This document shows positions 1 through 10,740 of a DNA stretch of 64,000 bases, one piece after another (positions within the stretch are counted from its first letter, which is position 1; each line of letters begins with the position of its first letter). Below the pieces are notes generated by a model, which was not told where the DNA came from, made no database searches, and saw nothing but the letters and a program-made list of their open reading frames with translations. Source of the DNA: Maratus speciosus (Eukaryota > Arthropoda > Arachnida > Araneae > Salticidae); contig OZ010787.1 of NCBI GenBank assembly GCA_963932465.1, positions 30,446,087 to 30,510,086 of the forward strand, in the 5' to 3' direction. Both the position numbers and the translations under genes were made by a program.

Positions 1-19
1 GTCACATTTCATGGAACTG

Positions 20-253
20 CATAGCTGCCAACCTTCAACTAATCTTCCGTAATGTCTCGATTAATTTGACCCAGGTTAACCACATTTCGAACCAGAAAAT
101 TTATTTAATGAATGCTTATTTATTTAATTCCAGGTTCCTACGTAGAACATATTTAATTTAATTTCTTTAAAATATTTCTGGCTCGAAACGTATTAAACCA
201 GGGTCAAATTAACGGTAGTGTTACGGAAGATTAGTCTGAGGTTGGCACCTATG
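20..253. mobile_element. 234-bp palindromic MITE, CATAG family, copy 1
   Basis: The termini are inverted (CATAGCTGCCAACCT on the left, the reverse complement of CATAGGTGCCAACCT on the right), followed by a shared CTAATCTTCCGTAA block. The flanks gaactg (14-19) and gaattg (254-259) look like a 6-bp TSD with one mismatch. Two more copies of exactly the same length lie at 6966 and 32581. It has no coding capacity. The superfamily cannot be assigned from a 6-bp TSD alone. Confidence 0.85.
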
Positions 254-291
254 GAATTGTTATCGTTCACCGTCCCCTGAATACTAGGCCT

Positions 292-908
292 CAATGTTGC
301 CAGTGGACTACTTTTTTTAACCCCTTAAGGGTCGCATTGAATTACGGTTTAAAAATTCAAATTGCTTACTGGCACCACTTTTTTGAAAAAAAAAATATTC
401 ACATTATTTTATGACAGGTAACATGTTACCATAATAAAGCCAATTACATTATTTTATAAAACCGGTGGTAATCAAACAAAAAAGAATAAAATGAATAAAA
501 GACACAGCCCGTGAATATGACGGGAGCAAGAATTAAGAGGTTAAATTCAGATTTCCTGAATAGCACCATTATTGAAATAGTAAAATTCGCTTTATTTAAC
601 GCCTTCAAGGGCGGCGACATCACTGTGGCATAATATAATCATCATCCCAAACTGCCAAATTAGCGCTCAAATTTTTTTATGAAAATTTCACTCTTATTAA
701 ACCCGCGAAAATACACTTTACAAATAAATGTCCATGCAAATTCTAGTGTCATTCAATTATTTCAACATTTTACGAGCACAAGTACCATGCGTCTGACAGA
801 GTTAATGTCATATTAATTAAGGCGAAAACAAAGGGATTTTTACCATTTCAGAAAAGTGGTGCCTATCAAGAAATCCGGATTTAAAAATGTAGCCATCTGA
901 CAACAGAG
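292..908. mobile_element. hAT-like MITE (CAGTGTTGCC family) containing a piggyBac-like MITE
   Basis: The left terminus is CAATGTTGCC and the right terminus is GACAACAGAG, both degraded versions of the CAGTGTTGCC TIR seen at 5190 and 46791. The flanks ctaggcct and cacggcct match at 6 of 8 positions and fit an 8-bp TSD. Its left arm is interrupted by the TTAA-flanked element at 317-544. Confidence 0.65.
317..544. mobile_element. piggyBac-like MITE with TTAA TSD
   Basis: The element begins TTAACCCCTTAAGGGTCGC and ends in an AATTAAGAGGTTAA block, with TTAA at both ends. The inner segment CAGCCCGTGAATATGACGGG recurs in the elements at 12879 and 15807. A TTAA TSD and a CCC-rich TIR are typical of non-autonomous piggyBac elements. 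Confidence 0.8.
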
Positions 909-1269
909 CACGGCCTGAGCAATGACACAAAAATGACGGCTTTCGTAGGTGAATTTTTTTCTGCGTTTGTACGGTCTCTTGAATTTGAATAACAATAATG
1001 TTTTTAAGTTTCCTCCGCTTTATTTTTCTGAGATTTGATAAGTAAAAGAAAACTTTTTGAAAATACTCGTGTTTAAATTCAGACGTCTGTGCAAACGATT
1101 AAAAAAAATCCACCTATGAAAAACGCTATTTTTGTGTCAGCACTCAGGCCTATTATTCAGTTTGCGGTGATTCGGGTTCAAAGTGTGTATATCCAGTTTA
1201 AAAAAAACCGAAAAAAAACGGCTATGGAATTGAGAATATCCTCCTACGTATATCAGTTAAATGGAAGTC

Positions 1270-1522
1270 ACCGCTTCCTAAATTCTAGGCCTGACCACTG
1301 ACAGAAAAATTGCAGCTGTCATTAGTGGAATTTTTTTAAGCGTTTGTAAAGAACTGAAATTACACACCAGTATTTTCTGCAAATTTTCTTTAACTTCCAA
1401 AAAGTAAGGACGAAAAATCTTTCAGATGTCATTGGCATTCAATTTCAAAAGACCATATAAACGCTGAAACAAATCCGCCTGCAGCAGCCGCGATTTTTTG
1501 TGTCAGAGCTCAGGCCTAGTAT
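1270..1522. mobile_element. TIR MITE, AGGCCTGA family, second copy
   Basis: The left arm contains ATTCTAGGCCTGACCACTGA and the right arm contains GAGCTCAGGCCTAGTATTCA, which are inverted. Internal blocks match the element at 271-1162. A related single arm (CCTGAGCCCTAACACGG) is visible near 63250. Confidence 0.6.
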
Positions 1523-1529
1523 TCAGGTG

Positions 1530-2160
1530 ACGATGTGAAAGTCATGAAAATTCATTTGTATACTGAAAGCAAAGAAATTAAAATAAATGACAGACAAACG
1601 AAAGTGGATAAGCTGCAAATGCAAATTATTATAGAAGATAAAAACAATATCTTCAACATGTAAAAAAAGTTCCACGAGAGTGATATAACAAGTTAAAAAA
1701 TGTAAGAAGATGTAGGACAGCAGATTTGAAAAGGGAAAAAGATCTTGAGTACGCGATTGAAGGAGAAAATATTCGATCAATATATACAAAAATGAGTAAA
1801 ATATGTTGATAACACGTATGACATTTCTTTAAGTACCGAATCTCTATTTATCCTTTCGCATGTACACATGTTTACATTTGACGATCAGACATTATGCATA
1901 AGTTTAAGATTTCTTCCACTAAGCCTCGTTTTCCTTATCTTGACAAATGATGAATCTACAACGTTCCTTGTAGTGATTGAATTTTTCTTATCTTGACCAA
2001 ACTAAAAAAATCTGGTGACCTGTTTAAAAGCTCATCTTCCATTTTTAGTACATGTCAGTATGGAACACGTAGAAATGGGACTATATAAATAATCTGAACC
2101 GGGCTCACAAATCCAATAACAGATCTTAGATCATTTTGTATCAGTAATTTTATTCATAGT
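1530..2160. other. AT-rich stretch, nothing recognised
   Basis: I see no credible gene, RNA or repeat here. An 88-codon minus-strand frame (1523-1789) has a phenylalanine/leucine-rich composition expected from AT-rich noise. Confidence 0.5.
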
Positions 2161-2161
2161 A

Positions 2162-2207
2162 CCGTCAACCGGGGCTTTGGTCCTTGCGGGGATTCTTCGG
2201 TCCATCC

Positions 2208-2256
<49 letters not shown>

Positions 2257-2930
2257 TGTATTGAACAAACAATACAAAACAATTTAGTGTTTTTGCCCTG
2301 GAAAAATATTTTATACCCTACTATAGGGTGTTTGAATAATTTGGGGGTAATTTAATTTTTTTAGTCGCAACACTGGATGTGTTTGTACACAAATGTTTTC
2401 TTGTGTAAATTTTACCTCTACAAACTTTCTATCGTGAAGCAATCTGGATAAGAGCTACAAATAAGATAAGTGTCAAAATATCACTTTTAGTAACCTGTAA
2501 CCTATGTGTGATCATAGTTTTTCCTTTAACTTTTTATTTTGACACAAAATGTTTACGTTTTCGTAAAGCTAACATGAAAACTAATATTTCGGGGTTACTT
2601 TGTGCCAGACCTTTTTTGTCCGAAAATACCCTCAATTACTTTAGAAATGCCTTTTATACCACCAAATCGCTTAAAACATGTTTTAAGTAACATTTTTTTT
2701 CAAATGTTACCGTAGCAAAATGTTATATTAATTGTTTTGTTCTAGTTGCTGAGGATAACATGACGAATAAATAAAAAATTTCCTCTTTAAACCATACAGT
2801 TTTCTTCATTGTTTCGTGTAAATTGTTTACAACTCCATTTCGAAGTTCAAAAATCACGTATAATATTTTTTAATAATGGACATGTGAGTGGAACCAGGAA
2901 GAAGTGACTCAAAGTAGCCCCGGTGTACGG
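2162..2930. mobile_element. TA-flanked TIR element (CCGTACACCGGGGC termini)
   Basis: The left end reads CCGTCAACCGGGGCTTTGG after TA (2160-2161). The right end reads CAAAGTAGCCCCGGTGTACGG before TA (2931-2932), and the two are inverted. A TA TSD suggests the Tc1/mariner-pogo group. No transposase is visible. It holds a 41-base A run near 2210. Confidence 0.6.
2210..2251. repeat. poly-A run of about 41 bases
   Basis: This is an almost pure A homopolymer. Similar 38-44 base A or T runs occur at 9899, 12232 and 25126. Confidence 0.95.
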
Positions 2931-2945
2931 TATGAAACTTTTGCG

Positions 2946-3140
2946 CTCCACTGACATTTATACGGTGAAATACTATGTTTATCCACAAATCCACTGACAC
3001 CCATACGGTGACATACTAAGTTTAACCACAAATCCACTGACACCCATACTGTGACATACTAAGTTTAACCACAAATCCACAGACACCCATACGGTGACAT
3101 ACTAAGTTTAAACACAAATCCACTGGCACCCATACGGTAA
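2946..3140 (+). repeat. 43-bp minisatellite, about 4.5 copies
   Basis: The unit starts CCACTGACACCCATACGGTG and recurs at 2948, 2991, 3034 and 3077, giving a 43-bp period with few differences. No variable spacers separate the copies, so it is a tandem repeat and not a CRISPR array. Confidence 0.9.
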
Positions 3141-3207
3141 ACAACAGATGACCATACTACAAATAAACATACATTTTGGGAGTTCACGACATATTATTTC
3201 AAATGCC

Positions 3208-3384
3208 TTAATTTTCCGCGCTTGAGACGCGGCATAGTTAAGTCTTTTTCATACCGGAAATTTTATTTAAAAAATGAAAACAAGTAAACGCTAAGCAAAA
3301 ACAAGTCACATTTGATTTAAAACAAATTCTGCGAGGAAATAGAATTATCTGAGCTGCGACACATACGCAGGAAATTACGATATG
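3208..3384. mobile_element. MITE with GTAATTTCC-type TIRs
   Basis: The left arm TAATTTTCCGCGCTTGAGAC and the right arm CACATACGCAGGAAATTACG are inverted. The right end resembles those at 5730-5908 and 13563-13775. The inner arm contains ATACCGGAAATTTTATTTAA, a version of the core shared by many elements here. Confidence 0.5.
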
Positions 3385-3516
3385 TAAGAATAGCGTGGAG
3401 TTGCTGGTAGGTGATTGAAATTTTGGTGTGGAGTGCAAAAGGTTAAAGTTAGTAGAAGCAGAAGAGGGTGAATTTTTTATTTTTAATCCCTATCAAAAAA
3501 AACGAAACGCGTATTA

Positions 3517-3590
3517 CATATTATTATTATTTATATTATTATTATTATTATTATTACTTTTATTATTATTATTATTATTTATTCTTTAAT
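3517..3590. repeat. TTA trinucleotide microsatellite
   Basis: An imperfect TTA/ATT repeat covers about 70 bases. Confidence 0.9.
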
Positions 3591-3599
3591 TTTTTATTT

Positions 3600-4375
3600 A
3601 AAAAATGAAGTTTATTGAGTTTTTTACATTTCTTTTGCACATTGGAGGTTTGTCAATGCATCCTCTAAATTCATTTCTGTATTTTAGGCTTTCTCAGTGG
3701 CAAAACTTTTCTTTGCTGGAAGGGCTGTCAGTTCAAATCAAAAGAAATTTATTGGAACACCCCCTTTCAGAGTTTCAAAGTCCCCGGCTTTTTACACACA
3801 GCTATTATTTTAGACAAAATATTGTTCTTGGGTGATTCCATACAAAATGAGACAATCAGCTGTGGCTGATATGTCACAGATTTTGATGAAAATCGGCATA
3901 TAAGTAGATCATATTTATTTATGGGTAAATGCAAAATAATAGATTTCAGGATTGTTTATTTAAGTCTTAAAATTTAAGTTAAAAGTTCACGCAAAATCAA
4001 GGTTTTGTCTACATGCTTGGAATTTCAATTTTAATTATTAATCTTAGGAACGGAAATACTATATCAAAAATAGTTTATAATTAAGAGTGAATAATATGTA
4101 ACAGATTGGCGTAATTTAGTAATTGTCTTTTTTTTCCTTAATGAGAAAAAAAAAAGAATGAAAATTTCGAGGCGAAAATGCAATAATTCTATTACTTGTT
4201 TGAACATGAAGGAAAGCTCTTAAAATTTTTAAAATTATTTGACGCTATAGGTAAAAGTATATATTTCAACCTCTTAACATGCAACAACGTGCGAAACTCG
4301 TGGTGTTGTATTCGGGCCAAAACTGGTTATCACGGGCCTAGACTGTCGTCAATGATCGAGCCAAATGTAAATTAT
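3600..4375. other. no gene recognised
   Basis: The 76-codon frame at 3605-3835 has no recognisable motif. The rest is AT-rich without clear repeats. Confidence 0.4.
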
Positions 4376-4490
4376 TCTTACCACTAAAATTTTATAGTAA
4401 ATATTGTCTTATTTAATCGTCGAAATCTTATGATTAAACAAGGCGAAAATCTCTATTAAATTTTAGTGGTAGCTATGGATTTGCCGAACC
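4376..4490. mobile_element. truncated palindromic MITE core
   Basis: The arm TTACCACTAAAATTTTATAG is mirrored by TATTAAATTTTAGTGGTAGC around a CTTATTTAATCG centre, ending at a CTATG that matches the CATAG family end. The left TIR is missing or lies within divergent sequence. Confidence 0.5.
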
Positions 4491-4584
4491 GTGGAATGTT
4501 TCGAAGGCTGCGCGATCCTGTTTACGTTTTAGACCAAGGCTGTTGAGACCATGGAAGTATTAATAAAGAGGAACTGGCATATCC

Positions 4585-4823
4585 TTAGCACCTTAATCGT
4601 CGCGCCTGAAAAGTGTCGAATACTTTTTTTAAATTCAGATTGTTTGATTGCCACCACTTTCTTCGAGTTGAAATATTTTCTTCATTAAATGGCAGATAAA
4701 ATGTCGAGAGAATAAAGCCAATTGCATTCTTTAAAAAAACTGGTGGGGATAAAACAATCTGAATAAAAGAATAGAAGCCTACACCGCCCGTGACAGTCAC
4801 GGGCGCGACGATTAAGGGGTTAA
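4585..4823. mobile_element. piggyBac-like MITE nested in the hAT-like element
   Basis: It starts TTAGCACCTTAATCGTCGCG (left TTAA mutated to TTAG) and ends GACGATTAAGGGGTTAA. The equivalent position in the relative at 11153-11660 is an uninterrupted TTTAAATAG, which is the empty site. Confidence 0.8.
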
Positions 4824-5189
4824 AATACTGAAGGTTTAACTGTAACCGCAATCGCAGGAGTAGTTTACCGCCAATGGAAACTTCCGTCAGTAGATTTATA
4901 TAGAAATTTTCAACTTCTTTAAACGCCTGATTATTACAAAATTTCAGTCATAATTAATGGTAGAAACATATTTTCATTTTTTACTGGTAGGAGTTTACGT
5001 TAGCGGTTTTTAGGCCCTGCATTTCCGCCATATTGAGACAACCAGTGAAACAAACTGACAGTTTTACAAGGAATACTGTTGGGACGTTTGCCCTGGTGGT
5101 ATTCAGAAACTGTAGATCCGATTAAAAAAAAAAAATAACCGCCATTTTGTGACAACCTCCTCAGTTACTTCACTCGCAACTGGTGACAG

Positions 5190-5377
5190 CAGTGTTGCCA
5201 TTGGGCTACTTTTTATTTTAATTCAGATTTCTTGAATGGCACCACTTTTCTGAAACGGTAAAATTCGCATTTTTTTTTTCTTTAACTAATATGTTATTAC
5301 ATAAGGCAGATTTTACCACTTCAAAAAAGTGCCAATCAATAATCTGATTTAAAAATGTAGCCCATTTGGCAACACTG
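5190..5377. mobile_element. hAT-like MITE, CAGTGTTGCC family, 188 bp
   Basis: The TIRs are CAGTGTTGCCATTGGGCTAC and its inverted partner ending GGCAACACTG. The 8-bp TSD ggtgacag is perfect (5182-5189, 5378-5385). Relatives lie at 292, 24456 and 46791. The inner arm carries GGCACCACTTTTCTGAAA. Confidence 0.9.
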
Positions 5378-5729
5378 GGTGACAGCACACTATATGTCTC
5401 TTCCTCTTTATTCATAACTCCATTGTTGAGACGTAAATCGTAGGTTAAGGGGTTAAATACAGAGACTTTCATCCTTGCATTTCCATTCCTTAATTAGAAA
5501 AATAAATAAATAATGGAAATTTTGAGCGGAAATAGAAAAATTTCTATTACTTGTTTGAACATAAATAAAAGCTCTTAATTTTTTTTTAAATTATTTGAGA
5601 TTATGGATAAAAGCTTATATTTTAAATATTGAAACTTTCATTCTTGCCTTTAGTTTATTTTTGCTTACTCTACATTAATACATTCTTGAACAAGAATATT
5701 TTGAAGTCGAGTTGAGTTTTAGAAATAAT

Positions 5730-5908
5730 TACCGTAATTCCCGGTGTATAGGCCGCAGATCAAACAATTCAGTTTGGACCCAGACATTTTATTCAGTATT
5801 TGAAGACCAATATTTACCGTGATCTAAAAAGTTACTTTTTATTTAAAAAAATTCTGGGTCGAAAAACGATTGTTTGACAGGCGGGCTATACACCGGAAAT
5901 AACGATAT
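5730..5908. mobile_element. MITE with TACCGTAATTCCCGGTGTAT termini
   Basis: The left TACCGTAATTCCCGGTGTAT and right ATACACCGGAAATAACGATA are inverted repeats. The TSD is not certain; TA is possible. Related ends are seen at 13773 and in 49836-50015. Confidence 0.65.
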
Positions 5909-6532
5909 GTAGGATTATATAGTAATCCTAAATCAATATAGATGGCAGCGCTAATTTTATCTCCTGGAATTACATGCAAGATGGTGAAAATTGCTCACAA
6001 TTTTCAAGTGCAATAGCTCATAGAATTTAATAAATATTAACTTTTCGCACCCAATTCTGTTACGTTAAGAATCAAAAGGCAAACTCGAAATTTTTTTAAC
6101 ATATCATGGGCTTAATTATCTTTATGCCTATGCAATACTGTTGATATCTGTTGTTTCCTTCATTTGATTTTTGTGCCCACATAAGAGGAAAAAATGTGAT
6201 TTTGAAGTTTCTAAGCTATTTTGAAGATTTGAAATAAACTTCATATTCAAAACTTTAGAAATGTGATTTTCATATGTAACACTACATCAGGCATCAACTT
6301 CAGAGATGTTTTTAAATTCATTGATTTTGATCAAGGTTTCAGTTTTCTCAAAATTGACAATTTTTCAATTTTTTCAGCAAATTTAAGTATTACCAAAAGT
6401 ATTACCAAATTTTTATTACTAAATAATTTTGAAGATAATTTTCCAGTAGTTAAAATATTATAAAAATGGTTAATTTATGTTAAATAATTTTCAAGATACG
6501 GTACTTCAAACATGCAACTTTGAACGATTGTA

Positions 6533-7810
6533 CAGTCGCTGGAAAAAAAAAAAAAGTAAACACCCCCTACTAACTCCTCAATAAATTATTGTAGAAAAAA
6601 GTGATTAGTACCGAACGATTGGAAATAAAGTCTACTTTTAAATGATGTATATAAAATTTGTTTAGGCGGCCATCTACATATTAAAACGAACAATAACTTT
6701 GTTTTTTTTTCAATAGCAGTACACAATTCTGACAGGACACTTTAATTAGTCTAAAAACAAAATTTTTTGCAATTAGTACCATAAGTTTCCAAGAAATTAA
6801 TTATTTTAAAACGAGCGTATTTTATGGGTTCTATCCAAATAGAAGTTCGGTACTCGATTGTTAACCGAGAGAGCTCCCTTCTTGATCAAGGCAATTTAAG
6901 CTGTCAATTAAGCCTGTTAGATAACAGAATAGCATAAGAAATTTGAAAATATTTAATCACTTCTACATAGCTGCCAACCTTCAAAAAATCTTCCGTAATG
7001 TCTCGGTTAATTTGACCCGGGTTAACCACATTTCGAACCAGAAAATTTATTTCATGAATGCTTATTTATTTAATTCCAGGTTCCTACGTAGAACGTATTT
7101 AATTTAATTTCTTTAAAATATTTCTGGCTCGAAACGTGTTAAACCAGGGTCAAATTAACGCTAGTATTACGGAAGATTAGTCTGAGGTTGGCACCTATGC
7201 TTCTATCATAGATGGCCCCTTAAACAATCATTTTGCTGTTTTTTAAGCATAATTTAAAAACTATTTGGAAGAAAAATGTGAAATTTTGGATTTATATAAA
7301 GCAGGACTTAATTTATCTGAATCCATCAAAAAAATTTTGCAGTTCATAATTTTTCGATTATTAATTTCATAATTCATATCAGAAAATTATAGAAATTGCA
7401 AATTCAACGTATTGATGTTTGGGTATATTAGTATTATTGCTACACAAAAAATTAGAACATTAGGATCATAATTTCAGATGTTATAAATAAAAATATGAAA
7501 ATGTAATTTAACATTAGAAGCACTAAACTTTGAATGTCTATAATAAAAAAACTTATTATTCAAATGACTTGCAATTTGGGGTCTAGGCATAGTTTGAACC
7601 AAAGATTTGAAATATCTCGTTAAAATTGGGTATTGCCATTGAAATAAATGAAATTTGCATTCGTTTTAATATGTAGATGCCCCCTAAGCAAATTTTATAT
7701 GCGTCATTTAAAAGTAGACTTTATTTCCAATCGTTCGGTACTAGTAACTTTTGTCTATAATAATTTGTTGAGGAGGTAGTAGGGGGTGTTTACTTTTTTT
7801 TCCACGACTG
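6533..7810. mobile_element. 1.28-kb non-autonomous mariner-like element, copy 1
   Basis: The termini CAGTCGCTGG and CCACGACTG are inverted, with TA at 6531-6532 and 7811-7812. The TIRs extend about 170 bp (GTAAACACCCCCTACTAACT on the left is mirrored near 7775). No transposase frame is visible. Further copies lie at 27988-29185 and 37699-38754. A 234-bp CATAG MITE is inserted at 6966-7199. Confidence 0.88.
6966..7199. mobile_element. 234-bp CATAG-family MITE, copy 2, nested
   Basis: It is flanked by perfect 6-bp TSDs cttcta (6960-6965 and 7200-7205). The paralogous element near 28570 has the empty site CACTTCTATCATAG, which confirms the boundaries. The length equals copies 1 and 3. Confidence 0.92.
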
Positions 7811-9070
7811 TACATATGCCATTCTATGTCACAAGTTATTTAAATGTTCAGAACTGTCAAACTATATTATTTTATGGCAAGATGATTTGTACAGATACAT
7901 TTAAATATGAACTGAATCTGTGTAACACATTTTTTATTAACATCGCTTATTATGGGCCACGATTTATTTATTTATTTATTTTTTTATTTTTTTTTTTTTG
8001 CTTGATTTGTATGGAATGACCCTTTTCAGAAGTGCATTAATTTCTGTTCTTTAGTGTTGTGACCAAAGTGAAATTTCCAGTCCTTGTATTTTGTAATGGA
8101 ACAAAATGAAATCAGCAAATGCCTTACAGCATTTACTTTTTAGATATATTTTAGTTTTTGTAGTGATTTATCTAGACTATTTCTGATTCTGGATAGATTT
8201 TCAATGTGTTTGAATTCTTTTAAAGTTTTCACTTTATTTTACTTTTAAGAGGCATTTTATTTGTTCAAAATATCTTAAATTCTTGTTCGTTCTGCCGTAA
8301 AGAAAGAATTTTAAATAAAGATAAAAATACATAGGATTTTACGAACAAAATTTTGATGCACTCTTATTTGTGACTGAAAAAAACAAGAACATAAGAAATT
8401 AAACCTTTATAATTTTCAAAATTGTAATCGCAAAAGTTCATGTTTAAAGAGGTTATGAAACGTTTGGCGATTGTTTTTCTTTTTCTTTATTAATTTGAAG
8501 TGAATTAATGCGATATTTTTTTCTTATCAACGAATTTATGAAAATGTTATGTGTGCATATACATGTTTGCCAACTTCAACGCACTTTTAAATCACATAAT
8601 TTAGTTTTGAACCACATTACTAAAATTAGCGTAATGTTTAATAACCACATAACGCATTTTATTTTACTTTTTAAATAAAAATTATCGTTTCTTGATTTAA
8701 AAAAAAACTTAGAAGTTGACAGCCATGTGTATGTATTAATAACTAGGATTTCAAACCATTTTATATTTTTGTTCAAAAAGGAACAACAAGAAAAGAAATG
8801 TATTGAATACTTTTCAAAGTTTCTTGAAAAGTTTTAAATATGTAGATCTTATTTTAAATAATAAGTTGTAGAATGTTGTGATTTTTATTTGTACGATAAA
8901 AATAACGACTAGTTAAAAGGAAGTAACATATTACCGTTTTAGAAACTATTGTTGTTATAAAGATTTATAAAGTAGACAAATATTTCATCGTTTAAAGCGT
9001 AACTTCATAGTAATTAAACTCAGTTTGAAGGATTTAAATAACGGAATATTTTTAATATTTCGTATTGTCC
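7811..9070. other. AT-rich stretch, nothing recognised
   Basis: There are only short frames of low-complexity composition (7786-8019, 8576-8776). I see no convincing repeats or genes. Confidence 0.45.
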
Positions 9071-9276
9071 TTAACACTAGAACCGCAGGAAATTTTACTC
9101 AAGCATTATAAAACTATTTTACACCAGAAACTTTCTTTGAAACTATTTAACTTATTTATTTAACTTATTTCCCCGTGGTACATATTTAACATATTTTAGA
9201 AAAAAATTCTGGTTGGAATCGAAATAATTTCATATTATGCCGGTCAAAATGACCGCTGTGGCGGTTCTAGTGTTAA
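9071..9276. mobile_element. piggyBac-like MITE, TTAACACTAGAACCGC family
   Basis: TTAACACTAGAACCGC at the left is mirrored by GCGGTTCTAGTGTTAA at the right, giving 16-base near-perfect TIRs with TTAA at both ends. The inner arm ACACCAGAAACTTTCTTTGA and the CTTATTTATTTAA centre resemble several other families here. Confidence 0.9.
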
Positions 9277-9456
9277 CACGTTGTGTTCCATCATACAGAT
9301 TTGCCAGTTTGGTTTCCATTTTTATCCAGAAATTCAGTGTTCATACCAGAAATAAATAATAGTATCTTACTCTTTATTTAATAAAAGACATTTAGAGAAA
9401 ACTTACAGGGAAATATCTTATTTCGAAATTTCCGGTATCAATTTAAAATTCCTGAT

Positions 9457-9515
9457 CACTTTCTCGGCTGAAACCGCGCCAATCACTCGCTGGCGCGGGA
9501 TCGGCAGAGAAAGTG
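9457..9515. repeat. 59-bp GC-rich hairpin
   Basis: CACTTTCTC pairs with GAGAAAGTG and CCGCGCCA pairs with TGGCGCGG around a short loop. It is far more GC-rich than its surroundings. There is no match to an RNA family I know. Confidence 0.6.
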
Positions 9516-9712
9516 TCAAATAAAATATAGTCATTCGAGAAACAGTGAACGGATATAGATGAGCTTCACTTTTGTTTAAATTCTGCAAACACATTAAATG
9601 AAAAAAAAAAAGGATATTACTCCTAGCTTGATAAAGTGGAACTAAAACTGATTTCTAAGTTGGAAATTTCTATAAAATAAAACTACTTATAAAAACTCGA
9701 ATACAGTGTAGA

Positions 9713-9896
9713 TTAACACTAAAACTTCCGTGAATTTTACGCATTTTATTAAAATGATTTCAAACCATGATTTTTACTATTTAACATTTAACTAACTATT
9801 TAACATTTAAAACTACTTAACATTTGTGTTCAGGTTATTTCCGTGTGATTTATATTTTATTTATTTTGTGAAGAAATTTCTGGTTTTAATCGAAAT

Positions 9897-9941
<45 letters not shown>

Positions 9942-9983
9942 TACCGGTCAAATAACCGGTTATTGGTATATTTAGTGCTAAAA
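9713..9983. mobile_element. piggyBac-like MITE with internal poly-T
   Basis: The left end TTAACACTAAAACTTCCG and right end ATATTTAGTGCTAA are inverted, with the right TTAA mutated to CTAA. A T run of about 41 bases lies in the right arm. Confidence 0.65.
9899..9940. repeat. poly-T run of about 42 bases
   Basis: A pure T homopolymer inside the MITE at 9713-9983. Confidence 0.95.
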
Positions 9984-10338
9984 TAGTTTTAGAAATAGTG
10001 TACAATTTATGCACATCAAGCAAGCGACCTGTACCAATATCTTTGAAACCCCATTAAAAAAGTGCCGTATATTTCCGGACTTTTTAATATTTCACTAAAC
10101 CTATGCGTAAGGGTGTGGAACATTTCGACCCCCTTACTTTAGTATTTAAATGAGCTAAAGCACAAACATTTAATTTAAACATTATTATGTTTATCCATTA
10201 TTTATTTATATTAGTATATCATCATCGATTTCCTACGGCTTCACTTTCATATTAAAAAAAAAATAAATAAAAAAATAGAATTTATTTCTAGCGGGGCTGA
10301 CATATATGTCATGCCCTTCAACATATAAATGCTATGTG

Positions 10339-10500
10339 CAGAACAGTCAAGTCTCCGGCCTTTTGGAAACCAGTATTTTAATGCAGAAAACATTGTTTCA
10401 TTTAATTAGAATTTTCGGGCGATTTGATAGAACAACTAAGATAAAAGATCTAAGATCTAAGATAATAGTGGCGTGCAAAAAGCCGGAGACTTGGCAACTC
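10339..10500. mobile_element. MITE, GCCAAGTCTCCGGC family, copy 1
   Basis: CAGTCAAGTCTCCGGCCTTT is mirrored by AAAGCCGGAGACTTGGCAAC. The flanks gctatgtg and tttatgtg fit an imperfect 8-bp TSD. Relatives are at 16081, 23622, 26519 and 34285. Confidence 0.75.
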
Positions 10501-10564
10501 TTTATGTGTTTTAAATGTGAAAGTGATGTTAAAAAAAATTAAAAAATCAATGCTACTATATTAG

Positions 10565-10731
10565 CAGGGGTCGGAGTATAGGTGACAAATTTTATTGTTC
10601 TGACCAGTATCTTTATCAATAATCTTCATGATATATTCCCATTGTATATCTTATTAATATGTCTCTTGAAGATTACTGATAAAAGATACTGGTAAGAACA
10701 ATAAATTTTGCTCTATATGCTCCGACCCCTG
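10565..10731. mobile_element. MITE with CAGGGGTCGGAG termini
   Basis: CAGGGGTCGGAGTATAGGTG is inverted as ATATGCTCCGACCCCTG. The flank tattag is repeated on both sides (10559-10564 and 10732-10737), a 6-bp TSD. The arms pair over about 60 bases. Confidence 0.82.
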
Positions 10732-10740
10732 TATTAGGAC

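Larger units (their letters stand above)
271..1162. mobile_element. TIR element (CTGAATACTAGGCCTGAG termini) interrupted by a hAT MITE
   Basis: The left end CTGAATACTAGGCCT and the right end AGGCCTATTATTCAG are inverted. The subterminal ACACAAAAATGACGGCT matches the mirrored ACGCTATTTTTGTGT before the right end. The left arm is split by the element at 292-908, so the original element was about 270 bp. A related element sits directly downstream at 1270-1522. Confidence 0.65.
4550..5424. mobile_element. hAT-like element (CATGGAAC family) carrying two nested MITEs
   Basis: The left end CATGGAAGTATTAATAAAGA and the right end ending CTTTATTCATAACTCCATT are imperfect inverted repeats. The 8-bp TSD gttgagac is perfect (4542-4549 and 5425-5432). 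Inserted inside are a TTAA element (4585-4823) and a CAGTGTTGCC element (5190-5377). Removing both gives about 450 bp, close to the 500-540 bp relatives at 11153, 16268 and 18493. An 8-bp TSD supports hAT-type mobilisation. Confidence 0.88.

Noticed and set aside
1089..1301. 70-codon frame at the left end
   Set aside because: It runs through the arms of two TIR elements and has no protein features.
2946..3140. Regular 43-bp direct repeats that could look like a CRISPR array
   Set aside because: There are no unique spacers between repeats; it is a plain minisatellite in a eukaryotic context.
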